Assembly: GCF_021272185.1 (NCBI RefSeq)
Contig: NZ_JAJSEC010000009.1
Span: forward strand, 62,001 to 126,000
Direction: 5' to 3'
DNA: 64,000 nt
From: Roseivivax sp. GX 12232
GTDB lineage: Bacteria > Pseudomonadota > Alphaproteobacteria > Rhodobacterales > Rhodobacteraceae
Within the stretch, counting starts at the first letter, position 1. Every line of letters starts with the position of its first letter. Below are positions 1 through 8,894 of this stretch, piece by piece. A program made the position numbers and the translations under genes. Under the pieces are notes generated by a model, which was not told where the DNA came from, searched no databases, and worked only from the letters and a program-made list of their open reading frames with translations.

Positions 1-204
1 CGCGCGCCCCTCTCCCGATGACATGATGTCACGAAAACTTGGCTCGTCCCGCCGCAAGCTCTCGGCTTGGTTCGGGGTGACGCGAAGTCAAGGCGGCGCA
101 TTCGCCCCATGGCAGAAAAGCGCGCATGATCCTGCGCGGCTTTCGTCCGTAGTCCCCTGTGAATGCGCGGGTGCCGCGCGTTCGGATTTCACAAGGAGAC
201 TCTC

Positions 205-708
205 ATGTTCCGCAGAACCTACCTGACGCTCGCCCTGACCGCCTCCGCCGCCGTGGCCATGTCCGGCGCGGCCTTCGCCGCCGCCCATGGCAACAAGATG
301 ACCATCCTCGAGACCGCGGCCGAGGCCGGCAACTTCACCACGCTCGCCGCCGCGATCGAGGCCGCGGGCCTGGTCGAGACGCTCGAGGGCGAGGGCCCCT
401 TCACCGTCTTCGCCCCGACCGACGAGGCCTTCGCCGCGCTGCCCGAGGGCACCGTGGAGAGCCTCCTCGAGGAAGAGAACCGCGACCAGCTGACCGCCAT
501 CCTGACCTACCACGTGGTGCCGGGCGCGGTGATGTCGGGCGACCTCTCGGACGGCATGGAAGCCGAGACCGTGCAGGGCGAGAGCATCACCGTCAGCATC
601 GACGGCGACAGCGTGATGATCGACGGCGCGACGGTGACCAGCGCCGATATCGAAGCCTCGAACGGCGTGATCCACGTCATCGACAGCGTGATCATGCCCG
701 AGATGTGA
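205..708 (+). CDS. Secreted fasciclin (FAS1) domain protein
   Basis: The protein has 167 residues. Residues 1-26 form a Sec signal peptide (two Arg near the start, Ala-rich hydrophobic core, an AFAA-type cleavage region), so it is probably periplasmic or exported. Residues 32-166 are a single FAS1 domain: the H1 box reads [15 protein letters not shown], the YHVVPG segment follows, and the C-terminal H2 box reads [16 protein letters not shown]1 domains mediate adhesion or surface interactions; no enzymatic role is implied. The start at 205 has an AAGGAG Shine-Dalgarno 7 bases upstream and gives a proper signal peptide, unlike the in-frame ATG at 163. It stands alone, followed by its own terminator. 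The family call is secure; the biological role is unknown. Confidence 0.9.
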   Translation: MFRRTYLTLALTASAAVAMSGAAFAAAHGNKMTILETAAEAGNFTTLAAAIEAAGLVETLEGEGPFTVFAPTDEAFAALPEGTVESLLEEENRDQLTAILTYHVVPGAVMSGDLSDGMEAETVQGESITVSIDGDSVMIDGATVTSADIEASNGVIHVIDSVIMPEM

Positions 709-748
709 TCGGGTGGGGCGGGGCCCGTCCCCGCCTGTTGACCTGGAA

Positions 749-777
749 GGCGGCGCTCACTCGGGCGCCGCTTTTTT
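749..777 (+). terminator. Rho-independent terminator of the fasciclin gene
   Basis: A 9-bp GC-rich stem (750-758 with 763-771, one G-T wobble) and a 4-base loop are followed by six T (772-777). It lies 41 bases after the fasciclin stop codon and just before the convergent toxin gene. Confidence 0.8.
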
Positions 778-781
778 GCGC

Positions 782-1063
782 TCAGTAGCCGGTGCCTTGC
801 CGGTTGTCCCAGAGGCGCAGGATCTCAATCCGCGTCGCGGTCACGCGGTAGATCAGCGTGAAGGGCGTTCGCGGGATCGACAGCTCGCGCAAGTCTGCGT
901 GCAGCTCGCTTGGATGCCCGGCGTAGGGATTGGCCGCCAGCGTCTGCTGGATCGCCTTCAGATGCGCCCGGGCCTTGGCGCTGCCTTCGGGAAAGACCGA
1001 GACGTAATAGTAGCGGAACCACTGGATGTCCCGCGCGGCGTCCTCGAGGAAGACGATCTTCAT
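782..1063 (-). CDS. RelE/ParE-family toxin
   Basis: This 93-residue protein has the ParE-like pattern: an N-terminal beta strand and helix (MKIVFLEDAARDIQWFRYYY), a central helix with NPYAGHPS, then LRELSI, FTLIYRV and a C-terminal IEILRLWDNRQ strand. ParE toxins inhibit gyrase and RelE toxins cleave mRNA; the sequence alone does not separate the two activities, although the NPYAGHP and WDNRQ segments look ParE-like. It is second in a two-gene operon, and its ATG overlaps the antitoxin stop codon by 4 bases (ATGA), so translation is coupled. The toxin is expected to be neutralised by the upstream RHH protein. Confidence 0.85.
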   Translation of the reverse strand: MKIVFLEDAARDIQWFRYYYVSVFPEGSAKARAHLKAIQQTLAANPYAGHPSELHADLRELSIPRTPFTLIYRVTATRIEILRLWDNRQGTGY

Positions 1064-1344
1064 GCCTCGTCGGGCGTGATGTCCGCCTTCGGGGCGGGCC
1101 CTTCATCCTCGGTGTCCCAGGTGTCGATCCAGTCGTTCATCGCTTCGGCGGAAATGAAGCGTCCCTGGTCGGCCTGCCGCAGCGCGGCCTCGAGGGCGGC
1201 GCGTTTCGTGGCCTTGGCCTCCAGCATGGCGCGGATGGCGCGGACCGCGAGCTGCGCGGGCGGGCGATCCTCAAGCGCCGCTTCCCGCTCCAGCGATTGC
1301 CGAAGCTCGTCGTCGAGGCGGATCGAATAAGGTGCGGTGCCCAT
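1060..1344 (-). CDS. RHH (CopG/ParD-like) antitoxin
   Basis: This 94-residue protein has a short N-terminal ribbon-helix-helix (YSIRLDDELRQSLEREAA followed by LAVRAIRAMLEAKA, about residues 6-45). The C-terminal part is acidic (DTWDTEDEGPAP near the end) and would wrap the toxin. It is first in the operon, as is usual for RHH antitoxins that repress their own promoter. Upstream, on the coding strand, two GTAT half-repeats 10 bases apart lie within about 1365-1385 and could be the operator; this is a guess. The pairing and domain order make the type II toxin-antitoxin call firm, but the exact subfamily is not resolved. Confidence 0.82.
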   Translation of the reverse strand: MGTAPYSIRLDDELRQSLEREAALEDRPPAQLAVRAIRAMLEAKATKRAALEAALRQADQGRFISAEAMNDWIDTWDTEDEGPAPKADITPDEA

Positions 1345-1580
1345 GGGTGCGTCCCCTGTTGCGCAGTGTCATACAGAGTAATACGCCGTCCGGCGTGTCG
1401 CAAGCCGCACCCGGAAGGGCGGCGCATGGCGACGTCTGCGCCCACCACCCCCGCCGCGCCCAAAGGCCCCAGCCCCCTTCACATCCCGCGCCCGCGTGGC
1501 CACCTCTGCCCCTCGGGGTCCGAACCCATGGCATCTCCCCGCCGCCATGGTGTAGAGGGGGCCCCGCAAACGGAGGCGCC

Positions 1581-2681
1581 ATGCTCACCCAGACAGAACT
1601 CGACAACCAGCTTGTGATCCACGTCTTCGGCGAGACCGACTTCACGTCCTTCGCCATCGACAAGTCGGCCTTCGACACCAGCGCCGAGCCGGTCTTCGAC
1701 ACGCCGGCGGGCGAGGATTACGTGCAGGTCCTGGGTACGCTCTTCGGTGGCGGCAACTGGCAGAGCCTCAAGGATCGCGTGGCCGAGAACGGGCTGCGCT
1801 ACGAGGAGCTGGTGGCGCGCTCCATCGTCAGCCTGGTGGCCGGGACCGAGACCCTGCGCGCGGCGCTCGAGCGGGGCTACAACCTGATCGCCATCGGCGT
1901 CTTCCGGGCGCCGGACCGCGACGGAGCGGCGGGCTTCACCGCGCGCTTCCTCGGCACCTCGCTGACCAGCACCGCCGATCCGCATGCGCATCTCGAACTG
2001 GTGAAGGAGGGCAGCCGCGCCATGGCGCCCTTCCTGCAGGAGGACATCGACGCGGGCCGTCTTTCGGCGAAAAGCGTCGTCGCGCGGCTGATCTCCGAAG
2101 GTGACGAGGTCGAGACCGACGGCGAGGGCGCGCCCGGTGACGAAGACGACTGGGAAGGCGAGGCCGGCTTGCAGACCGCCACCTTCTTTCACGAGATGGT
2201 CACCGAGAAGGGACTCGAAAGCGTCATCATCTGCGCCTGCGATCCCGACATCGCCGAGGCCGCCGCGGGGGTCGACCGGCTGAACGTCGGGCTGGTCTCG
2301 GGCATCATCCCGACGCCTTTCGGCAGCGTCGGCTACTGGCTCTGGCAGGTCGCGCCGGACAGCGAGGCGGGTTTCCTGCAGGAGCAGTTCATCGACCTCT
2401 CGGAGTTCCCCGATCCGACCTACGACCGGATGAAACGCGCCGAGATGGTGCGCTTCCTGGTGGTCGACCGCAGCACCCAGGAGAACACCCGCGGGGTCTT
2501 CCTCGGCACCGAGAGCCTCGGGCTCGCGGGTTTCGAGGAGATGGCGCGCGAGGTCTCCGCCTCGGAGAGCGGCGTCGATTTCGAGGCCGCCTGCGCGCAT
2601 GTGCTGGAGACGGTGGAGCCGCGGGATTTCCTCGACCGCGCGCAGGCGCAGGAGGCGAGCGGGAAGACGAATTTGCATTGA
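1581..2681 (+). CDS. Hypothetical protein, 366 residues
   Basis: I do not recognise this family. The start at 1581 has a CGGAGG Shine-Dalgarno 5 bases upstream. The protein is acidic, has no signal peptide and no membrane segment, and looks cytosolic. It has an N-terminal part with alternating strands and helices (about 1-160), a highly acidic linker near residues 170-195 (many Glu/Asp), and a second half with beta-rich segments (ESVIICACDPDIAEA, NVGLVSGIIPTPFGSVGYW). Codon usage and GC match neighbouring genes, so it is a genuine gene. No operon partner is evident; it is flanked by the divergent toxin-antitoxin pair and a repeat-rich intergenic region. Confidence 0.75.
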   Translation: MLTQTELDNQLVIHVFGETDFTSFAIDKSAFDTSAEPVFDTPAGEDYVQVLGTLFGGGNWQSLKDRVAENGLRYEELVARSIVSLVAGTETLRAALERGYNLIAIGVFRAPDRDGAAGFTARFLGTSLTSTADPHAHLELVKEGSRAMAPFLQEDIDAGRLSAKSVVARLISEGDEVETDGEGAPGDEDDWEGEAGLQTATFFHEMVTEKGLESVIICACDPDIAEAAAGVDRLNVGLVSGIIPTPFGSVGYWLWQVAPDSEAGFLQEQFIDLSEFPDPTYDRMKRAEMVRFLVVDRSTQENTRGVFLGTESLGLAGFEEMAREVSASESGVDFEAACAHVLETVEPRDFLDRAQAQEASGKTNLH

Positions 2682-2733
2682 AGGGCGGGGCGGTCGCTGG
2701 CTGCCTGCGGTGACGCGGGTCATGCTGCAGAAG

Positions 2734-2787
2734 CGGGTCCTACCGGAGATTCGGGTCCTACCGGAGACGCGGGTTCTGCCGGAGACG
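2734..2787. repeat. Three tandem copies of an 18-bp repeat
   Basis: Three head-to-tail 18-base units (2734-2751, 2752-2769, 2770-2787) have the consensus CGGGTCCTACCGGAGACG and differ at only a few positions. The period is a multiple of three, so any reading frame through it repeats a six-residue unit, but no credible gene contains it. Confidence 0.85.
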
Positions 2788-2863
2788 CGGGGCGTCGTGT
2801 CAGTAAAGGCCGACCCGCAATAATCCCGTGCCCCTCTTGCGCCCGAATAGCACCGAAGGTGCC

Positions 2864-3000
2864 GGGCGCGCGCCGGACCGGCCCCTTGGGCCGGCGCTCC
2901 TTGGAATGGTGCGCCTAACTCACCCCTAGTCCTGACCTTGCATGGATAAAGCGCTTCGCTCGAAGGGCAGCAGCGCCGGCCCCCGGTCCGGCGCGCGCCC
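2864..3000. repeat. Dispersed inverted-repeat element, copy A
   Basis: A 137-bp element is bounded by perfect 18-bp inverted arms, GGGCGCGCGCCGGACCGG at 2864-2881 and its complement at 2983-3000. The stem can extend inward through GGCCGGCGCT with a bulge. Similarity to copy B at 16869-17005, which has the same length, arms and a near-identical core, extends outward to about 2839 and 3016. It has no coding capacity and no obvious target-site duplication. It could be a REP/BIME-like or MITE-like element. Confidence 0.85.
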
Positions 3001-3073
3001 TCTGGTGTGCGGGGTGATAGGTGGTGGAGCGGACTTCGCCACGCCCCTCCGGTGCATAGGGTGATGGGTGGGG

Positions 3074-3254
3074 GGGAGCCGGGTTTCCAAACGCTGGTGC
3101 TTGCAGTGACAGGTCGGGAGCCGGGTTTCGGGACTCTGGTGCCTGGAGTGACAGGTAGGGAGCCGGGTTTCGGACTCAGGTGCCTGGTGTGACAGGTAGG
3201 CAGCCGGGTTTCGGGACTCTGGTGCTTGGAGTGACAGGTCGGGAACTGGGTTTT
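3074..3254. repeat. 42-bp minisatellite, about 4.3 copies
   Basis: Tandem units run 3074-3115 (42), 3116-3157 (42), 3158-3198 (41), 3199-3240 (42) and a partial unit 3241-3254. Each begins GGGAGCCGGGTTTC and ends GAGTGACAGGT with minor substitutions. There are no unique spacers, so this is not a CRISPR array. Such a block is a likely site of copy-number variation between strains. Confidence 0.88.
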
Positions 3255-3555
3255 GCCGAGGCGGACGCCATCTTCGGCTCACCGCCAGCTTCCAGCCACC
3301 AACACCCGAGCCACCTCTCGCCAGCGCACCTGCATGCGCACCCATGCCCCCGCTCATCCCCCTCCCAACCCCGAACAATCCCCGCCACGCAACACCCGTT
3401 GTCGCCACCCGCCCCCTGCAAACCCGGCCTGCGGGCCGCCGCTCTTGAAACCCCACCCCGGGGAGCGCAGATTGCGCGGCAGGCGGGGACGGCCCCGCTT
3501 GGCCCGGAGGGGTCCGCAGGCGGGACGGCCCGACAGTCAGAAGGAGCCGCTCCCC

Positions 3556-3984
3556 ATGCGCACCACCGCAGACCGCATCCGCCAGGCCGTCAGCTTCGAG
3601 ATCATCGGGCTCGCCATCGTCACCCCGCTTTTCGCGCTGATCTTCGACCATTCGCTGGCCGAGACCGGCGTGCTCGCGCTCCTGGGCGCGACCGCGGCGA
3701 CCGCCTGGAACTACCTCTTCAACCTGGGCTTCGACCATGCGCTGAAGCGCTGGCGCGGGGATCTTCACAAGACGCTGCCGCTGCGGATCCTGCATGCGGC
3801 GCTCTTCGAGGCGACGCTCCTGGTGCTGCTCCTGCCGATCTTCGCCTGGTGGCTGGCGATCTCGCTCTGGCAGGCGCTGCTGCTCGACCTGTCCTTCGCG
3901 GTCTTCTACATGGGGTATGCTTTCGTCTTCACCTGGGGCTACGACACGCTGTTCCCGCCGCAGGGCAAGGAAGGGCTGGCCTGA
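3556..3984 (+). CDS. PACE-family (chlorhexidine efflux type) membrane protein
   Basis: The 142-residue protein has four predicted membrane helices arranged as two repeated pairs, the bacterial transmembrane pair architecture of PACE proton-coupled efflux proteins (AceI type). Each half opens with the family signature: RIRQAVSFEIIGLAIVTPLF near residue 7 and RILHAALFEATLLVLLLPIF near residue 77, giving the conserved Arg, Phe-Glu and downstream Pro twice. Length matches the family (140-150 residues). The start at 3556 follows AAGGAG at 3541. PACE members export biocides such as chlorhexidine or short diamines; the natural substrate here is unknown. It stands alone. Confidence 0.85.
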   Translation: MRTTADRIRQAVSFEIIGLAIVTPLFALIFDHSLAETGVLALLGATAATAWNYLFNLGFDHALKRWRGDLHKTLPLRILHAALFEATLLVLLLPIFAWWLAISLWQALLLDLSFAVFYMGYAFVFTWGYDTLFPPQGKEGLA

Positions 3985-4109
3985 GCGGGAGGCCCGATGG
4001 CGGCGACGCCCGGGCAGGGTTCTGATGCGCGGGCAAGCGCACCAGTGGCGGTGCGCTAAGACCGGCGAAACCCGAGCCACCCGCACCAAGATTGCCACCG
4101 ACAAGACAC

Positions 4110-4135
4110 AAAAAAGGGCACCCCCTCCGGTGCCC
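4110..4135 (-). terminator. Rho-independent terminator of puuD
   Basis: On the minus strand a 7-bp stem (4129-4135 with 4116-4122) and a 6-base loop are followed by six T (complement of 4110-4115). It lies about 50 bases past the puuD stop codon, and the tract orientation fits only minus-strand transcription. Confidence 0.8.
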
Positions 4136-4183
4136 TCTCACGCCTCACGAACCCAACACCGCGAAACCAACCCAGCCCCGCGC

Positions 4184-5416
4184 TCACCCCCCAGTCGCCG
4201 CGCGATACCAGGTGACGATCTCCGCGCGCGCCTCCTCGGACATGGCGAAGGCGCCCGGGGGCGGCATGGCGTGGCTGCGCCCGGCCTGCAGGTAGACCTC
4301 CTGGGCGTGGCGCGCGACATCGCCCTCGGTCTCGAGCACCACGCCCTTGGGCGGCCAGTGCATCCCCTCCCAGGAGGGCTCGCGGGCGTGGCACATGGAG
4401 CAATTGCCGATGACGGCGAAATAGGCGGCCTCGAAGCCCTCGGCCTCGGCAAACTGCGCCTCGGCGGGGCTGAGCGGGCGGGCCTGCGCCTCCTCGTAGC
4501 TCTCGCCCCCGGGCACGGTCGAGAGCCAGGCGATCACCAGCATGATCAAGACCGTCACGCCCCAGGTCCAATGCGGCCCCCGCCCGGTGGCATGCATGGT
4601 GTTGAAGTAATGCCGGATGGTGACCCCGGTCAGGAAGATCAGCGAGGCGATCACCCAGGCGTATTCCGTGCCGAAGGCCAGCGGGTAGTGGTTCGACAGC
4701 ATCAGGAAGACCACCGGCAGCGTCAGGTAGTTGTTGTGGGTCGAGCGCAGCTTGGCGATCTTGCCGTATTTCGGATCGGGCTTGCGGCCGGCCTTGAGGT
4801 CGGCGACCACGATGCGCTGGTTCGGCATGATGATGAAAAAGACATTGGCCGTCATGATCGTCGCGGTGAAGGCGCCGAGATGCAAAAGCGCCGCGCGGCC
4901 GGTGAAGACCTGGTCGTAGCCCCAGGCCATGACCACCAGGATCGCGAAGAGGATCAGCATCAGCGCCGTCGGTGTCTCGCCGAGCCGCGACTTGCAGAGC
5001 GCGTCATAGGCCAGCCAGCCGATGGTCAGCGAGCCGCCCGAGATCAGCACCCCCTGCCAGAGCGCGAGGTCCACCTTGCCGGGATCGAGAAGGAAAAGCT
5101 CGCCGCCGACCCAGTAGACGATCATCAGAAGCGCCGCGCCGGAAAGCCAGGTCGTGTAGCTCTGCCACTTGTGCCAGGTCAGATGCTCGGGCAGCCGGTC
5201 GGGGGCCACGAGATACTTGGTGGTGTGGTAGAAACCGCCGCCATGCACCTCCCATTCCTCGCCCGAGGCGCCCTCGGGCAGGTCCGGGGCCTCGCGCAGC
5301 ATGAGGTCGAGCGCGATGAAATAGAAGGAGGCCCCGATCCAGGCCATGGCGGTGATGACATGCAGCCAGCGGACCGAGAAGGCCAGCCAGTCCCAGATGA
5401 TCGCCAGATCGTACAT
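4184..5416 (-). CDS. puuD: Urate hydroxylase PuuD, membrane-bound with C-terminal cytochrome c domain
   Basis: The 410-residue protein starts the route from urate by oxidising it to 5-hydroxyisourate, passing electrons to the respiratory chain through its own cytochrome c domain rather than to O2 directly (known for this family). Eight or so hydrophobic helices span residues 10-310 (for example VRWLHVITAMAWIGASFYFI near the N-terminus). The C-terminal domain carries a c-type haem site, Cys339-Ser-Met-Cys342-His343. Length matches PuuD. It is read divergently from the LysR gene at 5522 and lies beside hydroxyisourate hydrolase and allantoinase genes, which supports the assignment. The ATG at 5414-5416 is the only plausible start. 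Confidence 0.93.
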   Translation of the reverse strand: MYDLAIIWDWLAFSVRWLHVITAMAWIGASFYFIALDLMLREAPDLPEGASGEEWEVHGGGFYHTTKYLVAPDRLPEHLTWHKWQSYTTWLSGAALLMIVYWVGGELFLLDPGKVDLALWQGVLISGGSLTIGWLAYDALCKSRLGETPTALMLILFAILVVMAWGYDQVFTGRAALLHLGAFTATIMTANVFFIIMPNQRIVVADLKAGRKPDPKYGKIAKLRSTHNNYLTLPVVFLMLSNHYPLAFGTEYAWVIASLIFLTGVTIRHYFNTMHATGRGPHWTWGVTVLIMLVIAWLSTVPGGESYEEAQARPLSPAEAQFAEAEGFEAAYFAVIGNCSMCHAREPSWEGMHWPPKGVVLETEGDVARHAQEVYLQAGRSHAMPPPGAFAMSEEARAEIVTWYRAATGG

Positions 5417-5521
5417 CGTCGCGCGCTCCCTCTCGGCTTCGGAATCACCGTCACCCTAGTGCAAAGCTCTTTGTTCTGGTATTTCTGACGAAAGCCAAGC
5501 AGCATCAAAAATTGCCGAATA
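5417..5521. promoter_or_regulatory. Divergent promoter region puuD / LysR
   Basis: A 105-base region separates the two divergent genes and is clearly less GC-rich than its flanks (TTTGTTCTGGTATTTCTG near 5470 and CAAAAATTGCCGAATAATG just before the LysR start). By analogy with LysR regulators, it should hold both promoters and the regulator's binding site. No exact box can be defined by eye. Confidence 0.5.
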
Positions 5522-6451
5522 ATGTCCTATCTCGACAACGTCCGCACCTTCGTCCGCGTCTACGAGCTGGGCAGCATGTCGGCGGCGGGGCGCGACCTGC
5601 GCGTCTCTCCGGCGGTGACCTCGGCGCGGATCTCGCAGCTCGAGGATCACCTGGGCGTGCGGCTCTTCCAGCGCACCACCCGCAGCCTCGCGCCGACCGA
5701 ACAGGGCAATGCCTTCTACCGCGGCGCGACCGACATCCTGGCGGCGGTGGAAAGCGCCGAGGCGCAGATCATGGACATCACCGAGAACCCGCGCGGCTCG
5801 CTTTACGTGGCCGCGCCGCTCGGCGTGGGCCGGCGGCTGATCGCGCCCCGGGTGCCGGAGTTCCTGGCCGAATACCCGCAGGTCAGCGTGCGGCTGCGGC
5901 TGACCGACCGCAAGGTCGACCTGACCACCGAAGGGCTGGACCTGGCCTTCTTCCTGGGCCAGCCCGAGGACAGCAACCTGCGCATCCGCAAGATCGCCGA
6001 CGTGGAGCGGGTGCTCTGCGCCGCGCCCGACTATATCGCCGCGCGCGGGCTGCCCCGGCAGGGCGAGGACCTGGTCTCGGGCGCGCATGAATGTCTGAAC
6101 CTGCGCTTTCCGGGCGCGACCGAGTTCCAGTGGCGGCTCGCCACGCCCGAGGGGCCGAAGCGCTTCCGGGTCTCGGGGCGCTACGAATCCGACGACGGGG
6201 ACGTGCTGACCGACTGGGCGCTGGCGGGCCATGGCATCGCGATGAAACCGGTCTTCGAGATCGCCGAACACCTGGCTTCGGGGGCGCTGGTCCCGGTGGT
6301 GACCGAGACCCCGCCCGAGCCGATCCAGATGGCCTGCCTTTACACCCACCGGCGCGGGCAGGACCCCAAGACGCGGCTCTTCATGGATTTCGTGATCGCG
6401 CGCATTGGCGATCTGATCCGCGCGCCCGGGGCGGGCGCGCCCGCGACCTAG
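5522..6451 (+). CDS. LysR-family transcriptional regulator, probable purine catabolism regulator
   Basis: The 309-residue protein has an N-terminal winged helix-turn-helix (about residues 1-62, with [20 protein letters not shown] as the HTH and [20 protein letters not shown] completing it) and a C-terminal periplasmic-binding-fold effector domain. Its placement between divergent puuD and convergent uraH suggests it controls urate degradation, with urate or a downstream intermediate as inducer (inference). There is no clear Shine-Dalgarno before the ATG. Its stop codon overlaps the 3' end of uraH by 4 bases on the opposite strand. Confidence 0.88.
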   Translation: MSYLDNVRTFVRVYELGSMSAAGRDLRVSPAVTSARISQLEDHLGVRLFQRTTRSLAPTEQGNAFYRGATDILAAVESAEAQIMDITENPRGSLYVAAPLGVGRRLIAPRVPEFLAEYPQVSVRLRLTDRKVDLTTEGLDLAFFLGQPEDSNLRIRKIADVERVLCAAPDYIAARGLPRQGEDLVSGAHECLNLRFPGATEFQWRLATPEGPKRFRVSGRYESDDGDVLTDWALAGHGIAMKPVFEIAEHLASGALVPVVTETPPEPIQMACLYTHRRGQDPKTRLFMDFVIARIGDLIRAPGAGAPAT

Positions 6452-6801
6452 CTGCCGCGATAGGTCGAATAGCCGAAGGGCGAAAGCAGCAGCGGCACGT
6501 GGTAATGCGCCGCCTCCGACATGCCGAAGCGGATCGGGATCACGTCGAGAAAGCGCGGCTCTTCCGGCGGCACGCCCGCGGCGTCGAGATAGGCCCCGGC
6601 GTGGAACACCAGCTCGTAGCTGCCCTTGGCAAACTCCGCGGCCGGCAGGATCTGTTCGTCCGTGCGCCCGTCGTCATTGGTGGTCAGCGTCTTCAGGTGC
6701 TGCCGCGCCTCACCCTCGATGCGGTAGAGGTCGATCCTGAGCCCCGCCGCGGGGCATCCGCGTGCGGTGTCGAGCACATGGGTCGTCAGATATCCACTCA
6801 T
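6448..6801 (-). CDS. uraH: 5-Hydroxyisourate hydrolase (transthyretin-like)
   Basis: The 117-residue protein hydrolyses the PuuD product 5-hydroxyisourate to OHCU. Family hallmarks are the N-terminal [17 protein letters not shown] with the active-site His, the central Arg in [10 protein letters not shown], and the C-terminal YSTYRGS tetrapeptide signature (YRGS) preceded by [13 protein letters not shown]. Length is typical for a cytosolic HIUase without a signal peptide. AGGAG lies upstream of the ATG at 6801. It is divergent from the allantoinase/OHCU decarboxylase gene that acts next, so the pair shares an intergenic control region. Confidence 0.95.
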   Translation of the reverse strand: MSGYLTTHVLDTARGCPAAGLRIDLYRIEGEARQHLKTLTTNDDGRTDEQILPAAEFAKGSYELVFHAGAYLDAAGVPPEEPRFLDVIPIRFGMSEAAHYHVPLLLSPFGYSTYRGS

Positions 6802-6888
6802 CGGCGTCTCTCCTCGCAGCTGGGACCGTTCTATGGTGGAGAGGTGGCACAGGCCAAGCGCCGGCGCCAGAAGGCTGCTTTTAGATTT

Positions 6889-6914
6889 TTTTGATAATGG
6901 CGCGGCATTTTTCG
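6889..6914. promoter_or_regulatory. Candidate operator shared with the allE promoter, copy 1
   Basis: The 26-base segment reads TTTTGATAATGGCG, then CGGC, one base, then TTTTTCG. The same order of blocks occurs at 18105-18133 upstream of allE with only 3 extra bases. Here it lies 88 bases upstream of the minus-strand uraH start and about 35 bases upstream of the plus-strand puuE start. Identity of the binding protein is unknown; the LysR at 5522 is the nearest candidate. Confidence 0.5.
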
Positions 6915-6948
6915 TCATATGAACGCAAGAAACCGGAGGAGTGCCAAT

Positions 6949-8361
6949 TTGACCCGCTATCCCCGCGACATGACCGGATATGGTGCCACCCCGCCCAAGG
7001 CCGACTGGCCGGGCGGCGCGAAGATCGCCGTGCAGATCGTGCTGAACTACGAAGAGGGCGGCGAGAACAACATCCTGCACGGGGATGCGGCCTCGGAGGC
7101 CTTCCTGTCGGAGATCACCGGCGCCCAGCCCTGGCCGGGCCAGCGGCACTGGAACATGGAGACGATCTACGACTACGGCGCGCGGGCCGGGTTCTGGCGG
7201 GTGCACCGGATGCTCTCGGACCTGCCGGTCACGGTCTATGGCGTGGCCACCGCGCTGGCGCGCGGGCCCGAACAGGTCGCCGCGATGCAGGCCGCCGGCT
7301 GGGAGATTGCGAGCCACGGGCTGAAGTGGGTCGAACACAAGGACATGCCCCCCGAGGAGGAGCGCGCCCAGATCCGCGAGGCGATCCGGCTGCACACCGA
7401 GGTCACCGGGCGCGCGCCGCGCGGCTGGTACACCGGGCGCTGTTCGATGAACACCGTGGAGCTGGCCGCCGAGGAGGGCGATTTTGCCTATATCTCCGAC
7501 AGTTACGCCGACGACTTGCCCTATTGGGTGAAGGCGGGCGGCAAGGATCAGCTGATCCTGCCCTACACGATGGATTGCAACGACATGCGCTTCGCGATCC
7601 AGGCGGGCTTCACCACCGGCGAGCAGTTCGAGAGCTACCTCAAGGACAGCTTCGACATGCTTTATGCCGAGGGTGAGGCGGGCGCGCCGAAGATGCTCTC
7701 GATCGGGCTGCACTGCCGGCTGATCGGGCGGCCGGGCCGGGCCATGGCGCTGAAGCGCGCCCTCGATCACATGCGCGCCCACGAGGGTGTCTGGTTCGCC
7801 ACCCGCGAGGACATCGCCGAGCATTGGGCGCGCGCGCATCCCCCCGAGCACCGCGCCCGCCCCTCCGAGATGGACCGGGAGACCTTCGTCGCCGAGTTCG
7901 GCGGCATCTTCGAGCACAGCGCCTGGATCGCCGAGGGCGCCCATGCGCTGGAGCTGGGCCCCGCGCATGACAGCGCCACGGGCGTGCACAACGCGCTGGC
8001 GCGGATCTTCCGCAGCGCCGACGACAGCCGCCGCATGGGCGTGCTGACCGCGCACCCCGACCTTGCCGGCAAGCTCGCCGCCGCCAAGCGGCTGACGGCC
8101 GAATCGACCGCCGAACAGGCCTCGGCGGGGCTCGATGCGCTGACCGACGCGGAGCGCGCGGGCTTCACCGAGCTGAACGACGCCTATACCGCCAAATTCG
8201 GCTTCCCCTTCATCATCGCGGTGCGCGACCACGACAAATCCTCGATCATGGCGGCCTTCCGCGCCCGGCTCGACAACGACCGCGCCACCGAGTTCGAGAC
8301 CGCCTGCGCCCAGGTCGAGCGCATCGCCGAGCTGCGCCTGCGCGAGAAGCTCGGCACATGA
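6949..8361 (+). CDS. puuE: Bifunctional allantoinase PuuE / OHCU decarboxylase
   Basis: The 470-residue protein fuses two enzymes of urate breakdown. Residues about 15-300 are a polysaccharide-deacetylase-fold allantoinase ([42 protein letters not shown]), which opens allantoin to allantoate. Residues about 315-465 are 2-oxo-4-hydroxy-4-carboxy-5-ureidoimidazoline decarboxylase, with the catalytic HPDLAGK at 369-375, the [10 protein letters not shown] segment and [14 protein letters not shown]. It therefore performs the step before and the allantoinase step after (S)-allantoin formation. I prefer the TTG at 6949, which has a strong GGAGGA 8 bases upstream; an in-frame ATG at 6919 would destroy that spacing. 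It overlaps allA by 4 bases. Confidence 0.93.
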   Translation: MTRYPRDMTGYGATPPKADWPGGAKIAVQIVLNYEEGGENNILHGDAASEAFLSEITGAQPWPGQRHWNMETIYDYGARAGFWRVHRMLSDLPVTVYGVATALARGPEQVAAMQAAGWEIASHGLKWVEHKDMPPEEERAQIREAIRLHTEVTGRAPRGWYTGRCSMNTVELAAEEGDFAYISDSYADDLPYWVKAGGKDQLILPYTMDCNDMRFAIQAGFTTGEQFESYLKDSFDMLYAEGEAGAPKMLSIGLHCRLIGRPGRAMALKRALDHMRAHEGVWFATREDIAEHWARAHPPEHRARPSEMDRETFVAEFGGIFEHSAWIAEGAHALELGPAHDSATGVHNALARIFRSADDSRRMGVLTAHPDLAGKLAAAKRLTAESTAEQASAGLDALTDAERAGFTELNDAYTAKFGFPFIIAVRDHDKSSIMAAFRARLDNDRATEFETACAQVERIAELRLREKLGT

Positions 8362-8843
8362 GCCGCGAGATCACCCTCGAGCCGCTGACCGCGGCGGCTT
8401 TCGCCCCCTTCGGCGACCTCTTGGAGGTCGCGGGGCCGCCGGACAAGCTGATCAACCAGGGGCTCTGCGGGCGGCACCATGACCGCGCGCGGCTCGATTT
8501 CGGGGACGGTCGGGCGGGCATCAGCCTCTTCGACGCCGAGCCCCGCGCGCTGCCGCTCGACCTCGAGATGGTGGAACGCCACCCCGAGGGCAGCCAGGCT
8601 TTCCTGCCGATGACGCAGGCGCCCTTCCTGGTGGTGGTGGCGCCCGACGCAGGCGGCGCGCCGGGCCAACCGCGGGCCTTCCTGACCAGCCCGGGGCAGG
8701 GCGTGAACTATCACCGGGGCACCTGGCACGGGGTGCTGACGCCCCTGTCCGCCCCGGGGCTTTTCGCGGTCGTCGACCGCATCGGCGCGGGATCCAACCT
8801 GGAGGAACATTGGTTCGACGCGCCTTATCGCATCGTCGCCTGA
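8358..8843 (+). CDS. allA: Ureidoglycolate lyase
   Basis: The 161-residue protein belongs to the AllA cupin-like family, which splits ureidoglycolate into glyoxylate and urea. Visible signatures are [14 protein letters not shown] at the N-terminus, [17 protein letters not shown], the [12 protein letters not shown] segment, [15 protein letters not shown] and [14 protein letters not shown] with the conserved His residues. Length is typical (160-170). The ATG at 8358 overlaps the puuE stop codon (ATGA), so translation is coupled. The glyoxylate released here is the entry substrate of the bhc operon 6 kb away, which gives the region a continuous logic. Confidence 0.94.
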   Translation: MSREITLEPLTAAAFAPFGDLLEVAGPPDKLINQGLCGRHHDRARLDFGDGRAGISLFDAEPRALPLDLEMVERHPEGSQAFLPMTQAPFLVVVAPDAGGAPGQPRAFLTSPGQGVNYHRGTWHGVLTPLSAPGLFAVVDRIGAGSNLEEHWFDAPYRIVA

Positions 8844-8894
8844 CGAGAACCGCCGGTTGAGGAGCCGGCTGCCGCATCAAAGGGAGGGAACACC

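Larger units (their letters stand above)
2682..3555. other. Repeat-rich intergenic region without a supported gene
   Basis: This 874-base gap holds three repeat structures listed separately: an 18-bp triplicate, a 137-bp inverted-repeat element and a 42-bp minisatellite. Long open frames cross it on both strands, but they translate into low-complexity repeats with no recognisable fold and no good ribosome binding site. I see no gene in it other than the leader of the 3556 gene. Confidence 0.7.

Noticed and set aside
2864-3000. Insertion sequence or mobile element with transposase
   Set aside because: The element is only 137 bp, non-coding, and no transposase gene is in the window; it is listed as a repeat of unknown mobility.
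3074-3254. CRISPR-like repetition
   Set aside because: Units are directly contiguous, with no unique spacers and no cas genes.
2926-4104. Minus-strand frame of about 390 codons across repeats and the efflux gene
   Set aside because: The first part is a translation of the 42-bp repeats and the rest is antisense to the PACE gene; no recognisable protein.
6919-6951. ATG at 6919 as the start of puuE
   Set aside because: It would place the strong GGAGGA inside the gene; the TTG at 6949 has ideal spacing and gives the usual short N-terminus.
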